A DNA stretch of 64,000 nucleotides from an uncultured Desulfovibrio sp. (GCF_910584445.1 NZ_CAJUBO010000001.1:159603-223602), one strand, 5' to 3'. Counted from the first letter of the stretch, positions 8,649-17,662 are shown. Notes: generated by a model from the letters alone, not told the origin. Made by a program: numbers and translations.

Positions 8649-10199
8649 TCAGGAATGCTGCGAATGGAGGCGTTCGCCCTCCGCTTCGCGCTTGGCGAGA
8701 TTGTTGAGCGCATCCACGAAGGCCCTGGCGCTGGCAACGAGGATGTCGGGGTGATTGCCCCGGCCCACCACGGAAAGGCCGTTCTCGCGCAGGCGCACCG
8801 TGACTTCGCCGAGCGCGTCCGTGCCGCCGGTGATGGCGTTGATGGAATACTGTTCCAGCTCCGGCTGGCGGCCCGCCAGGTCGGCGATGACGTTGTAGAG
8901 CGCGTCGATGGGTCCGGCGCCGAAGCCCGCGCCGCTCTTCTCCTCGCCGGCCACGTCCATGAGCACGGCGGCCGTGGGCGGCACGCCGCCGGAATCGGAG
9001 CTTTGCACGCTGACATGCCTGAGCCGCAGGCGGTCGGGGATGCGGTAGACCTCCTGCTGCACCAGGGCCATGAGGTCTTCGTCGTGAAGCTGCTTCTTGC
9101 GGTCCGCAAGCTGCTTGACGGCTTCAAAGACATGGTTGAGCTGGTCGTCGTCCAGCGCGTAGCCCAGGCTCTCGAATTTGCTGCGGACCGCGTTGCGGCC
9201 GGAATGCTTGCCGATGACGAGATGGGTGGCGCTGCGGCCCACCGCCTGGGGCGTCATGATCTCGTAGGTCTCGCGGTGCTTGAGCATGCCGTCCTGATGG
9301 ATGCCGGACTCGTGGGCGAAGGCGTTGGCCCCGGTGATGGCCTTGTTGTTGGGGATGGGCTGGCCGATGATGATGGAGAGCAGCCGGCAGGTGGGATAGA
9401 TCTGCTCGGTCCTGATGCCGTCCCTGAGTCCGTAGTAGTCATGGCGCACATGCAGGGCCATGGCTACTTCCTCCAGGGCGGCGTTGCCCGCGCGTTCGCC
9501 GATGCCGTTGAGCGCCACCTCCGCCTGGCGCGCGCCCGCGCGCAGGGCGGCCAGGGTATTGGCAACGCCCAGGCCCAGGTCATCATGACAGTGGACGCTG
9601 AAAACGGCCTTGCCGCTGTTGGGCGTATGCTCCATCACATGGCGCACCATGGCGGCAAATTCGTCGGGCTGGGCATAGCCCACGGTGTCCGGCAGGTTGA
9701 TGGTGGTGGCCCCGGCGTTGATGGCCGCTTCCACCACGCGGCAGACGAAGTCCGGGTCGGAGCGGGAAAAGTCCTCGCAGGAAAATTCCACATTGGGCGT
9801 GTAGGAGGCGCAGCGCGCCACGGATTCCTTCGCCAGGGCCAGCACTTCCTCCGGGGTCTTGCGAAGCTTGTATTCCATATGCAGCGCGGAAGTGGCGATG
9901 AAGGTATGGATGCGGGGCTGCTTCGCCACCCTGACGGCCTCCCAGCAGCGGTCGATATCCTTTTGCGCGCACCGGGCAAGCCCGGCGATCTGGACGTTTT
10001 CCCCCGCCTGGGCGGCGATGGCGCGCACCGCCTCGAAGTCTCCGGGGCTGGACGCGGGAAAGCCCGCCTCGATGATGTCCACGCCCAGCACCTCGAGCTG
10101 ATGGGCGAGGCGCAGTTTTTCCTGAAAGTTCATGGTCGCGCCCGGCGACTGTTCGCCGTCGCGCAGGGTGGTGTCGAAAAAGAAGACGCGATCAGCCAT
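8649..10199 (-). CDS. leuA: 2-isopropylmalate synthase
   Basis: 516 residues. It condenses 2-oxoisovalerate with acetyl-CoA, the committed step of leucine synthesis. DTTLRDGEQSPGATM at the N-terminus holds the DRE-TIM metallolyase metal-binding residues. HCHDDLGLGVANTLAAL and GIGERAGNAALEEV are the second signature region. The C-terminal ~130 residues form the LeuA allosteric domain, predicting leucine feedback inhibition. GGAGG lies upstream of the ATG. The 135-bp gap to pssA contains no leader peptide or T-box that I can recognise. Confidence 0.96.
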   Translation of the reverse strand: MADRVFFFDTTLRDGEQSPGATMNFQEKLRLAHQLEVLGVDIIEAGFPASSPGDFEAVRAIAAQAGENVQIAGLARCAQKDIDRCWEAVRVAKQPRIHTFIATSALHMEYKLRKTPEEVLALAKESVARCASYTPNVEFSCEDFSRSDPDFVCRVVEAAINAGATTINLPDTVGYAQPDEFAAMVRHVMEHTPNSGKAVFSVHCHDDLGLGVANTLAALRAGARQAEVALNGIGERAGNAALEEVAMALHVRHDYYGLRDGIRTEQIYPTCRLLSIIIGQPIPNNKAITGANAFAHESGIHQDGMLKHRETYEIMTPQAVGRSATHLVIGKHSGRNAVRSKFESLGYALDDDQLNHVFEAVKQLADRKKQLHDEDLMALVQQEVYRIPDRLRLRHVSVQSSDSGGVPPTAAVLMDVAGEEKSGAGFGAGPIDALYNVIADLAGRQPELEQYSINAITGGTDALGEVTVRLRENGLSVVGRGNHPDILVASARAFVDALNNLAKREAEGERLHSQHS

Positions 10200-10334
10200 G
10201 GGATGCCTCCGAAACGATAGGGATGGAAGCGCGGCTCCACGTCTGGCGCCGGCGCGCCCCTCGCGCGGCGTCTTCGGGCCGGCGGGCGTGGCGGCGGGTC
10301 CTGGTGGGCCGCGGAATGGTTCCGTCCGCCCCCG

Positions 10335-11099
10335 TCAGTGGTCCTGCGGTGACAGGGAGCGCAGGAGCTTGCGGTCGCGGCGCGGCAGGATGACGAAGGT
10401 GTAGGCCAGGCCCCCGGCGATGTAGAGGGCGCAGTAGGCGAAGCCGAAGACGCGCGGCACGGAGACCACAAGCGCCAGGAGAAAGAGGAAGGCCAGCATG
10501 CTCCGCACCGGGTGCGCGGTGAGGATGTCGTATTCCTTGAAGGAAAAATAGCGCACGCGGCTGATCATGAGCACGCCCACCGCCACCGCCAGCAGCAGGG
10601 CCGCGCAGGGGGTGAAGGTGTTCAGCCATTCGGGGAAGAGCGCGGCGAAGAAGATGAACGTCACCACCGTGCAGCCGCCCGCGGGGATGGGCAGCCCCAC
10701 GAAGAAGCGCTTGCCGGTCACGGCCGTGCTCACGTTGAAGCGCGCCAGCCGGAGCGCGCCGCAGGCCGCATAGATGAAGGCCGCGGCCACGCCCACGCGC
10801 CCGAAATTGCAGAGCTGCCAGTGCCAGAGAAGGATGGCCGGGGCCAGCCCGAAGGCCACGAGATCGGCCAGGGAATCGTACTGGACGCCGAATTCGCTCG
10901 CCGTATTGGTGAGCCGCGCCACCTTGCCGTCAAGGCCGTCCATGAGGGCCGAGACCAGGATCGCCATGCCCGCCTGCTCGAACCTGCCCTGCCCCGCCCA
11001 GACCATGGCGAGAAAACCCAGGAACATGCTCAGGGTGGTGAGCATGTTGGGCAGCAGGTAGGCGCCTTTGGCGGGTTTTTTTCGTTCAGTGTCGTCCAT
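10335..11099 (-). CDS. pssA: CDP-diacylglycerol--serine O-phosphatidyltransferase
   Basis: 254-residue inner-membrane enzyme making phosphatidylserine from CDP-diacylglycerol and serine. The CDP-alcohol phosphatidyltransferase signature (DG-x2-AR-x8-G-x3-D-x3-D) is intact in DGLDGKVARLTNTAS followed by EFGVQYDSLAD. Several membrane helices follow. The start is set at ATG 11099 (MDDTERKK). The Shine-Dalgarno sequence is poor, and a TTG at 11129 could add ten residues. It directly follows psd (43 bp), so the two consecutive steps of phosphatidylethanolamine synthesis are linked. Confidence 0.93.
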   Translation of the reverse strand: MDDTERKKPAKGAYLLPNMLTTLSMFLGFLAMVWAGQGRFEQAGMAILVSALMDGLDGKVARLTNTASEFGVQYDSLADLVAFGLAPAILLWHWQLCNFGRVGVAAAFIYAACGALRLARFNVSTAVTGKRFFVGLPIPAGGCTVVTFIFFAALFPEWLNTFTPCAALLLAVAVGVLMISRVRYFSFKEYDILTAHPVRSMLAFLFLLALVVSVPRVFGFAYCALYIAGGLAYTFVILPRRDRKLLRSLSPQDH

Positions 11100-11141
11100 G
11101 GGGATAACCACTGCTGGAAAGGGACGCAACGCCGGAAAGAC

Positions 11142-11795
11142 TCAGGACCCGTCCCCGCTGCGGCGGGCGACGGGGCTTTCTCCGGCAAAGATCTTGTCGC
11201 CAAGCTGTACCGCCGGAACATAGCCTTCGGGCAGGTAAAGGTCAACTCTGGAGCCGAAGCGGATCATGCCCACGCGCTGGCCGCGGGCAAGGGCGTCGCC
11301 CGCTTCGGCGCGGCAGACGATGCGCCGGGCCACAAGGCCCGCGATCTGCACCATGGTCCACATGCGGCCGTCCTCATCGGCAAGGCTCCAGCCGCAGCGC
11401 TCGTTGTCGGTGGAGGCCTTGTCCAGCGAGGCGTTGAAGAACTTGCCCGGCCAGTAGCGCACCTCGCTGACGCGCGCGGCAACGGGCGCGCGGTTCACAT
11501 GGACGCTGAAAAGGTTCATGAAGATGCTGATGCAGACCCGCTCCTTGCCGCTGAAGGGGTCGGGGCGCGGCTCGATGCGGATGACGCGGCCGTCGGCGGG
11601 GCTGACGGCCAGGCCCGGCGCCTGCGGGATCACGCGTTCGGGATCGCGGAAAAAGTGCAGGCAGAACAGGGTGATGACCCATCCGAGAGCGGCGGCGAGC
11701 CAGCACCCCAGCAGGGACAGGACAAGGGTCGTGAACACGGCGAGGCCGATGCAGGGCCAGCCTTCCGGCGCAATGCCGCAGGATGCGGGACGCAT
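11142..11795 (-). CDS. psd: Phosphatidylserine decarboxylase, short archaeal-type
   Basis: 217-residue proenzyme producing phosphatidylethanolamine. After two N-terminal membrane helices come FFRDPERVIP, SPADGRVIRIE and NLFSVHVNRAP, all family hallmarks. The self-cleavage Gly-Ser that generates the pyruvoyl cofactor lies in IRFGSRVDLYLPEG. The length fits the ~210-residue PSD-A class rather than the longer E. coli enzyme. GAAGGAGTCGCC precedes the ATG. It is first in the psd-pssA-leuACDB run. Confidence 0.94.
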   Translation of the reverse strand: MRPASCGIAPEGWPCIGLAVFTTLVLSLLGCWLAAALGWVITLFCLHFFRDPERVIPQAPGLAVSPADGRVIRIEPRPDPFSGKERVCISIFMNLFSVHVNRAPVAARVSEVRYWPGKFFNASLDKASTDNERCGWSLADEDGRMWTMVQIAGLVARRIVCRAEAGDALARGQRVGMIRFGSRVDLYLPEGYVPAVQLGDKIFAGESPVARRSGDGS

Positions 11796-12250
11796 GGCGA
11801 CTCCTTCGCGGCCGCGGGACGCGGCGTAAAATAGGGCTTTACCATTTTTGCGTTTGGTGGTGCGCCTCTGCTGTGTGGGGACTGCCGAAATTCTCCGTCA
11901 AAAACAGCTGCGCGTTGCGGTCCATTTGCGTAAGCCGCGCGTTGCGCGGCAACGCAAACGCGCCTGCGGCGCGCCCTTCGGATGGCTCCGGCGCTGGCTG
12001 CGTCAGAGAAAAATTTTCCTGGTCGAGTACGTGAGTACACTCCCCGCGAAAAGTTTTCTCTTCCTTGCCAGCCCCGAAATATCGTATTTTTTCGGATCCT
12101 TCCGGCACCAGCATCCGTCTGTCGCTCCGCTCCAGACGGACTTGAGGAATACCCATTAACCGCAGTGTATACTGGAATCTGAAAAATGGAAAATACTTCT
12201 ATGCCGGAGCGGCGCGAAAGGCAAGCCCGGGTCGCCGCCGTGCGGCGCCG
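11796..12250. other. Non-coding gap upstream of psd
   Basis: About 450 bp between the 3' end of hflX and the 5' end of psd. It contains the dispersed repeat at 11895-11987 and an AT-rich stretch around 12005-12100. A weak hairpin pairs CCGTCTG with CAGACGG near 12114-12138. I saw no convincing gene; minus-strand reading through the repeat gives a repeat-derived peptide only. Confidence 0.6.
11895..11987 (-). repeat. Dispersed intergenic repeat, copy 1
   Basis: This 93-bp block is about 90% identical (84/93 by hand alignment) to the plus-strand block at 52343-52435. It contains GC-rich palindromic parts (GGCGCGCCGCAGGCGCG) and a common core GGCTTACGCAAATGGAC. It ends in CTGTTTTTGACGG. Similarity fades quickly outside the block. 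Confidence 0.85.
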
Positions 12251-14113
12251 TCACTGGAGGGGAAAGGGGACCTGGCCGGGCGGCGGGCCGGCATCTTCCG
12301 CGCCGGCATCGTCCGGCGCCGGGGCATCCGGCCGCCACGGGCCGCGCGCCGCCACGGGAAGCGCCCTTCTGAGCGCCAGCTCCCGTTCCAGCCAGTGCAG
12401 GAGCGCCTCCAGCCCCTGACCTGTGCGCGCGGAAAGGGGAATGGCCCGGGGAAAGGCCGCGGCCAGCTCCGCGCGCGCCGGGTCCGGCAGTCGGTCCCAC
12501 TTGTTGAGCACAAGCACGCGCGGCACCGCGGGCAGCTCCAGATCTTCCAGGATGCGTTCCACGGAGGCGATCTGCTGGAGCAGGTCGGGATGCGAGGCAT
12601 CGGCCACATGGATGAGAAAGTCGGCCGCGGCCAGCTCTTCCAGCGTGGCGCGGAAGGCGTCCACAAGTTCGCGCGGCAGGTTGCGGATAAAGCCCACGGT
12701 GTCGGAGATCACCACTTCCCGCTCGCCGGGGACGCGCAAGCGCCGCGTGGCCGGGTCAAGGGTGGCGAACAGCCGGTTTTCCGCCAGGACGCTGGAGCGC
12801 GTGAGGGTATTGAGCAGCGTGGACTTGCCCGCATTGGTATAGCCCACCAGCGCCGCCAGGGGGATGTCGCGCCGCGCGCGCCGGGCCAGGCCGCGCTGGC
12901 GGCGGAGCTTTTCCAGCTCGTGGTTCAGGCGCGTCATGCGCTCGCGCACCTTGCGCCGGTCCGTCTCCAGGCGGCTTTCGCCGGGGCCGCGTCCGCCCAC
13001 GCCGCCCATGAGCCTGTCCAGCGCGCGGTTGCGGCCCGCCAGGCGCGGCAGCACATAGCGCAACTGGGCCAGCTCCACCTGAAGGCGTCCGGCGCGCGAG
13101 GCCGCGTGCTGGGCGAAGATATCGAGGATGAGTTGGGTGCGGTCGATGACCTTGCGCTCGGTGATGTCCGCGAGATTGTGGATCTGGGCGGGCGAAAGCT
13201 CGCCGTCGAAGACGAGGATGTCCGCATTCTCGCGCAGGGCCGTCACCTCCAGTTCGGCGAGCTTGCCCTTGCCGAGAATGGAGCGCGGGTCCGGGCGCGT
13301 CACGCGCTGGATGATGCGTCCGCACACGGCCAGCCCGGCCGTGCGCGCCAGCTCCGCCAGCTCGGTGAGGTGCTGCTCCTGCACGGGCCGTGGCTCCGCG
13401 GCCACGGAGACGAGCAGGGCGCGCCCCGCGCGGGGGGCGGCATCCCCGTGCGCGGCAGCCGGAGCGGCGGGCAGGGCGGTGAGCGCGGACTCGATCTCTG
13501 CGGCGCGGGCCGCGAAATCCGCCGTTGTCCTGTCCCAGGGGCGCGGCTCCTCCAGGCGGCAGGGGGGCGCGCCCGCCTCGGCGGCGCCGCCCGGCGCCAG
13601 CGTGGCGGCCTGCCAGCGGACGGGTCCGCCTTCCGGGTCGACGCAGAGAGCGATGATGGCATCCAGCCGCAGGAAGAGGAGATCCATGAGGTCCTCTTCC
13701 GTCAGCCCTTCGGGCGAAAGATGGGTGTGGAGCAGGCGCAGGCCGCGCAGGCGCGAGGCCGGCGCCGTGCGGACCGCCGCCCGGGCCGCCGCCGTGTTCC
13801 CGGCGCGGTGCGGACGCGTGCCGGAGGCGGGCGCCGCAGGCTCCGCCGGCGAGGCTCCGGGGGCGCCACGCCCGCGCGGCAGCTCGGGGATGAGGATACC
13901 GCCCGGGCCGCCCACGATGACCATCCGCACGCGGCCCTTGCGGTCGATGAGCAGGCCGATCTGGCGCCCCAGGGAGCGCGAGAGCAGAGCCAGCTCCCGC
14001 GCCTGGTCAACGGTATAGACGTCCCCGGCGGGAAAGCGGCGGTTGAAGAGCCGGTTCAGGGCCGCAAGCTGGCTTGGCTTGAGCCCCTGGAGATTACCTT
14101 CCGGTCTGGGAAT
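12251..14113 (-). CDS. hflX: GTPase HflX, apparently without a canonical start codon
   Basis: Ribosome-associated GTPase that rescues or splits stalled ribosomes. The GTPase core shows G1 GYTNAGKST (about residue 425), G3 DTVGF and G4 NKWD. It is preceded by the HflX-specific helical glycine-rich segment GVGGRGPGESRLETDRRKV. The first ATG/GTG/TTG is the GTG at 13930, but conserved-looking coding sequence (GLKPSQLAALNRLFNRRFPA, then LGRQIGLLIDRKGRVRMVIV) continues 61 codons upstream to an ATT at 14113. The frame is closed only by the TGA at 14137-14135, which is the stop of the preceding gene. I therefore annotate from ATT 14113 (IPRPEGNLQGLKPSQ). About 620 residues, long for HflX because of Ala/Pro-rich linkers. 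Confidence 0.85.
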   Translation of the reverse strand: MPRPEGNLQGLKPSQLAALNRLFNRRFPAGDVYTVDQARELALLSRSLGRQIGLLIDRKGRVRMVIVGGPGGILIPELPRGRGAPGASPAEPAAPASGTRPHRAGNTAAARAAVRTAPASRLRGLRLLHTHLSPEGLTEEDLMDLLFLRLDAIIALCVDPEGGPVRWQAATLAPGGAAEAGAPPCRLEEPRPWDRTTADFAARAAEIESALTALPAAPAAAHGDAAPRAGRALLVSVAAEPRPVQEQHLTELAELARTAGLAVCGRIIQRVTRPDPRSILGKGKLAELEVTALRENADILVFDGELSPAQIHNLADITERKVIDRTQLILDIFAQHAASRAGRLQVELAQLRYVLPRLAGRNRALDRLMGGVGGRGPGESRLETDRRKVRERMTRLNHELEKLRRQRGLARRARRDIPLAALVGYTNAGKSTLLNTLTRSSVLAENRLFATLDPATRRLRVPGEREVVISDTVGFIRNLPRELVDAFRATLEELAAADFLIHVADASHPDLLQQIASVERILEDLELPAVPRVLVLNKWDRLPDPARAELAAAFPRAIPLSARTGQGLEALLHWLERELALRRALPVAARGPWRPDAPAPDDAGAEDAGPPPGQVPFPLQ

Positions 14114-14134
14114 GACGGACCCCCGGCGCCGGTC

Positions 14135-14725
14135 TCACGGCCTGAGATAGGAGGCGATGAGCGCGTCGTAGCGCGACGTGGCCTCAAACGCCCGGGAGGC
14201 CATGACCTGCCGGAACTCCAGACCCACGGCCATGTCGTGGGCGGTCAGTTCCTCCATGGCCGGGCCGTACCACAGGGGCGACGGCAGCACGAGCACGCTG
14301 TGGAAGTTCTTGGCCGCCGCGCGCAGCATGCAAGGCCCGCCGATGTCGATCTCCTCCACGGCCTGCTCGAGCGAGAGGCGGCGTTCCACCGCGCCCGCGA
14401 AGTCATACAGGTTGACGCAGACGAGATCGAAGGGCCGGATGCCCTTTTCCGCCAGGGTCTCCATGTGGGACGGTTCATCCTTGTTGGCGAGGATGCCCGC
14501 GTGGATCTTGGGATGGAGCGTCTTGACGCGTCCGCCGAGGATTTCCGGAAAGCCCGTCACCGTGCTCACCGCCGTGACCGGAAGCCCTTCGGCCTCCAGC
14601 ATGCGTTGCGTGCCGCCGGTGGAGACAAGCTCCACGCCGCGCGCGGCGAGAAAGGCGGCGAACCCGGCGAGGCCGCTCTTGTCCGTGACGCTGAGAATGG
14701 CGCGCCGAACAGGCAGAAGATCCAT
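14135..14725 (-). CDS. purH: Stand-alone IMP cyclohydrolase (PurH N-terminal domain)
   Basis: 196 residues covering only the MGS-like IMP cyclohydrolase domain of bifunctional PurH: RRAILSVTDKSGL, ELVSTGGTQRMLEAEG, GGRVKTLHPKIHAGIL and EEIDIGGPCMLRAAAKN. It closes FAICAR to IMP. The ~320-residue AICAR transformylase half is absent, and the sequence ends cleanly at a stop with hflX beginning about 22 bp later. A separate formyltransferase must exist elsewhere. GGAGGGAGCACCT precedes ATG 14725. Other purine genes (purE, purD) lie 1-2 kb away. Confidence 0.9.
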   Translation of the reverse strand: MDLLPVRRAILSVTDKSGLAGFAAFLAARGVELVSTGGTQRMLEAEGLPVTAVSTVTGFPEILGGRVKTLHPKIHAGILANKDEPSHMETLAEKGIRPFDLVCVNLYDFAGAVERRLSLEQAVEEIDIGGPCMLRAAAKNFHSVLVLPSPLWYGPAMEELTAHDMAVGLEFRQVMASRAFEATSRYDALIASYLRP

Positions 14726-14869
14726 AGGTGCTCCCTCCATGCGTGGTGGCCGCCCGGGCGGCCCTCGTTTTGCTTAACGCAAAAGCGCGGGCGCCGCAAT
14801 GCCCGCGCGGCCGGGCGCCGGGGCTTGCCCTTGTCCGGCGCCTGCGGCTATGCTGGCGCGGGAGGCGTC

Positions 14870-15691
14870 ATGCTCGTCAAGCTTGTTTCCTGGAATGTCA
14901 ATGGCGTGCGCGCGGTGTCGGCCAAGCCGGACTGGCGCTGGTTCCGCGAGACGGAGGCGCAGGTGGTGGGCCTGCAGGAGACCAAGGCCGCTCCCGAGCA
15001 GCTCCCCGATGCCGTGCGCGAGCCGGAGGGCTGGCAGGCATGGTGGGATGCCTCCACCGTCCGCAAGGGCTATTCCGGCGTGGCGGTCTTCAGCCGCATC
15101 CCGCCGCTGGCCGTCGCGGCGGAGCTGCCCGATCCCCGCTGGCGGGGCGAGGGGCGGCTGCTCCATCTCGAATTTCCGTGGTTCCACTATTTCAACGGCT
15201 ATTTCCCCAACGGCGGCGCGGAGGAAGTGGACGCGGACGGACGCCCCACCGGGGGCTTCAAGCGGCTGGACTACAAGATGGGCTTTTTCGAGGCCTTTGC
15301 GGCCTATGCCCAGAAATGCCGTGAAACCAAGCCCGTCGTGGTCTGCGGGGATTTCAACATCGCCTGCGAACCCATCGACCTCGCCCGTCCGAAGGACAAC
15401 GAGAAAAACACGGGCTTTCTGCCCGTGGAGCGCGACTTCATGCGGCGTTTCAAGGCGCTGGGCTATGTGGACAGCTTCCGCCATGTCCACGGCGATGCGC
15501 CGGGGCAGTATACCTGGTGGTCGTACAAGACGCGGGCGCGGGCGCGCAACGTGGGCTGGCGGCTCGACTATTTCTTTGTTTCCGAAGAGCTGGCCCCGGC
15601 CATTGCCGACGCCTGGATCGAAAGCGGGGTCCACGGCTCGGACCACTGCCCGGTGGGCGTGGCCCTGCGCGTTCCCGACGCGGGATGCTGA
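14870..15691 (+). CDS. xth: Exodeoxyribonuclease III
   Basis: 273-residue EEP-family Mg2+-dependent AP endonuclease / 3'-5' exonuclease for base-excision repair. Active-site landmarks are SWNVNGVRA, E37 in LQETKA, CGDFNIA, and GSDHCPVGV at the C-terminus. The start ATG 14870 follows GGGAGGCGTC. It is divergent from the IMP cyclohydrolase gene and convergent with purE. Confidence 0.94.
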   Translation: MLVKLVSWNVNGVRAVSAKPDWRWFRETEAQVVGLQETKAAPEQLPDAVREPEGWQAWWDASTVRKGYSGVAVFSRIPPLAVAAELPDPRWRGEGRLLHLEFPWFHYFNGYFPNGGAEEVDADGRPTGGFKRLDYKMGFFEAFAAYAQKCRETKPVVVCGDFNIACEPIDLARPKDNEKNTGFLPVERDFMRRFKALGYVDSFRHVHGDAPGQYTWWSYKTRARARNVGWRLDYFFVSEELAPAIADAWIESGVHGSDHCPVGVALRVPDAGC

Positions 15692-15746
15692 GCGCGGCGC
15701 CGGACCCCCTGGTGCCGCGTCCGGCCCGTCAGGCCCCTCCGGCCCG

Positions 15747-16244
15747 TCAGGCATAGTTGCGGCGCATCTCTTCCCCGGCGCTGATGACGGCCTCGCGCAT
15801 CTTCCGGCGGGCCGCCGCCAGCCTGTCCGCAAGGGCGGCGTCCTCCAGGGCGAGGATCTGCGCCGCGAGCCAGGCCGCATTGCGCGCCCCGGCCTTGTCC
15901 AGGGCCATCGTTGCCACGGGGAAGCCCGGAGGCATCTGCACGGTGGAGAGCAGGGCGTCCATGCCGCCCAGGGCCGAGCCGGTCACGGGGATGCCGATGA
16001 CCGGCCGCAAGGTGCGCGCGGCAACGGACCCTGCCAGATGGGCGGCCATGCCCGCCGCGCAGATGAAGACCCGCGCGCCGGCGGCCTCTTCCTGCGCCAC
16101 AAGGGCCTCGGTGCGTTCCGGCGTGCGGTGCGCCGAACTCACGGTCATGACAAAGGGCACGCCGAGTTCGCGCAGGATTTCCGCGCAGGGCGCGATGGTG
16201 GGTTCATCCGACTGCGAACCCATGATGATGACCACATGCGCCAT
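15747..16244 (-). CDS. purE: N5-carboxyaminoimidazole ribonucleotide mutase
   Basis: 165 residues. It converts N5-CAIR to CAIR in purine synthesis. Class I PurE features are IIMGSQSDEPTI at the N-terminus (GS-SD phosphate/CO2 site), the catalytic histidine in VSSAHRTPERT, and the GMAAHLAGSVAARTLRPVIG region. CAAAGGAGGCGCCC precedes the ATG. It lies 18 bp downstream of purD on the same strand, so the two form an operon. Confidence 0.95.
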   Translation of the reverse strand: MAHVVIIMGSQSDEPTIAPCAEILRELGVPFVMTVSSAHRTPERTEALVAQEEAAGARVFICAAGMAAHLAGSVAARTLRPVIGIPVTGSALGGMDALLSTVQMPPGFPVATMALDKAGARNAAWLAAQILALEDAALADRLAAARRKMREAVISAGEEMRRNYA

Positions 16245-16262
16245 GGGCGCCTCCTTTGAGTC

Positions 16263-17546
16263 TCAGGCCTTGCGGGCCAGGTGCCGCAGCCCCTTGGCGC
16301 CGATGTCCCGCCGGTAGAAGGCGTCGGGCATGCGGAGTTTTTCCAGTGCGGCATAGGCCCGGGCCTGCGCGTCGGCAAGGCCGTCGCCCAGGGCCGTGAC
16401 GCAGAGCACGCGGCCCCCGGCGGACACGATGGACCCGCCCTCCGCGCGCGTGCCGCTGTGGAAGACCTTGACCCCCGGGAGCGCGTCCGCCGCGGCGAGG
16501 CCTTCGATGGGCATGCCCTTGGGGTAGCTGCCGGGGTAGCCCTTGGCCGCCAGCACCACGCCCAGAGCGGTCCTGTCGCTCCAGGAAAGGCGCGCCGGGT
16601 CGAGGCGGCCGTGGACGCAGTCCAGCATGAGGGCCGCCAGATCGCCGTCAAGGCGCATGAGCAGGGGCTGGCATTCCGGGTCGCCGAAGCGGACATTGTA
16701 CTCCAGCACCCTGGGACCGTCCGGCGTCATCATGAGTCCGGCATAGAGCACGCCCCTGAAGGGATGGCCCCGCCGCGCCAGTTCGCGCAGCACCGGGCGC
16801 ACCGCCACATCGGCCAGGGCGTCCAGGCCGGCGTCCGGCAGGACGGGGGCCGGGCTGTAGGCGCCCATGCCGCCGGTGTTGGGTCCTTCGTCGTTGTCCC
16901 AGGCGGCCTTGTGGTCCTGCGCCGAGGGCAGGGGCGCCGCGCGTTCGCCGTCGCAGAGGCAGAGGAGGGAGACTTCCTCCCCGGTGAGGCGTTCCTCCAG
17001 CAGGATGCGCTCCCCCGCCGCGCCGAAGGCCCGGCTTTCCAGCATGGCGTCCACGGCGTCCAGCGCTTCCCGGGTGGTGCGCGCCACCACCACGCCCTTG
17101 CCGGCGGCAAGGCCATCGGCCTTGATGACCGGCGGCACGGCGCAGTTGCGGATATGTTCCCGCGCGGCGTCGGCGTCCGTGAAGACCGCGCTCACGGCCG
17201 TGGGCACGCCGGCCGCGGCCATGACCTCCTTGGCGAAGCTCTTGCTGCCTTCAAGCTGCGCGCAGTACGCGTCCGGCCCGAAGCAGGGGATGCCCGCGGC
17301 CATGAGCCGGTCGGTGATGCCGAGGGTCAGGGGCAGCTCCGGGCCGGGCACGGCGAGGTCGATATGCTCGCGCCGGCAGAAGTCCGCAAGGCCGTCGAGG
17401 TCGTCCACGGCCAGGGGCACGTTACGCACGCCGTCGGACTCCGTGCCGCCGTTGCCGGGCGCCACGAAGAGCGCTTCGGCGTTTTGCCCGAGTTTCCAGG
17501 CGAGCGCGTGCTCGCGACCTCCGGAACCGATGACGAGAATACGCAC
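16263..17546 (-). CDS. purD: Phosphoribosylamine--glycine ligase
   Basis: 427-residue ATP-grasp enzyme forming glycinamide ribonucleotide. It shows VIGSGGREHALAWKL at the N-terminus, KADGLAAGKGVVVA of the ATP-grasp domain, and the GARS signature RFGDPECQPLL. It starts with GTG (17546) behind GGAGGCAGC. It heads a purD-purE operon. The ~115-bp upstream gap contains an imperfect hairpin but no clear PurR or purine riboswitch element. Confidence 0.96.
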   Translation of the reverse strand: MRILVIGSGGREHALAWKLGQNAEALFVAPGNGGTESDGVRNVPLAVDDLDGLADFCRREHIDLAVPGPELPLTLGITDRLMAAGIPCFGPDAYCAQLEGSKSFAKEVMAAAGVPTAVSAVFTDADAAREHIRNCAVPPVIKADGLAAGKGVVVARTTREALDAVDAMLESRAFGAAGERILLEERLTGEEVSLLCLCDGERAAPLPSAQDHKAAWDNDEGPNTGGMGAYSPAPVLPDAGLDALADVAVRPVLRELARRGHPFRGVLYAGLMMTPDGPRVLEYNVRFGDPECQPLLMRLDGDLAALMLDCVHGRLDPARLSWSDRTALGVVLAAKGYPGSYPKGMPIEGLAAADALPGVKVFHSGTRAEGGSIVSAGGRVLCVTALGDGLADAQARAYAALEKLRMPDAFYRRDIGAKGLRHLARKA

Positions 17547-17662
17547 GCTGCCTCCTTGCGCGTGGCGCGGGGCCAGGCCCGCGCGGTCTCCGGCGCGTCC
17601 GCCGGGAGCATTGCTGATTGAAACTGTCTCTGTTCGATCAGTTCGCTGCCATCATGAGCGCC

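Noticed and set aside
7314..10220. 968-codon plus-strand ORF
   Set aside because: Complement of leuC and leuA. High GC leaves the opposite frame open; the composition (His/Ala/Gly/Arg-rich) is not protein-like.
10200..10334. Leucine attenuator or T-box upstream of leuA
   Set aside because: No leucine-rich leader peptide, no T-box-like sequence and no alternative hairpin with a U-tract were found.
11839..12156. Minus-strand ORF through the dispersed repeat
   Set aside because: The only conserved part is the repeat itself, so the peptide similarity to 52222-52455 comes from the DNA repeat rather than from a gene.
12186..12419. Small plus-strand ORF with an ATG after a weak promoter-like TTGAGG/TGTATA
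   Set aside because: Spacing and sequence are poor, and it overlaps the hflX 3' end in an antisense frame with Ser/Arg/Gly-rich composition.
12395..15691. 1098-codon plus-strand frame ending in exonuclease III
   Set aside because: Only the last 273 codons form the real xth gene; the upstream part is the complement of hflX and the IMP cyclohydrolase.
15716..15750. Short tandem repeat TCCGGCCCGTCAGGC between xth and purE
   Set aside because: Two copies only, in a 55-bp convergent gap; noted but too small to interpret.
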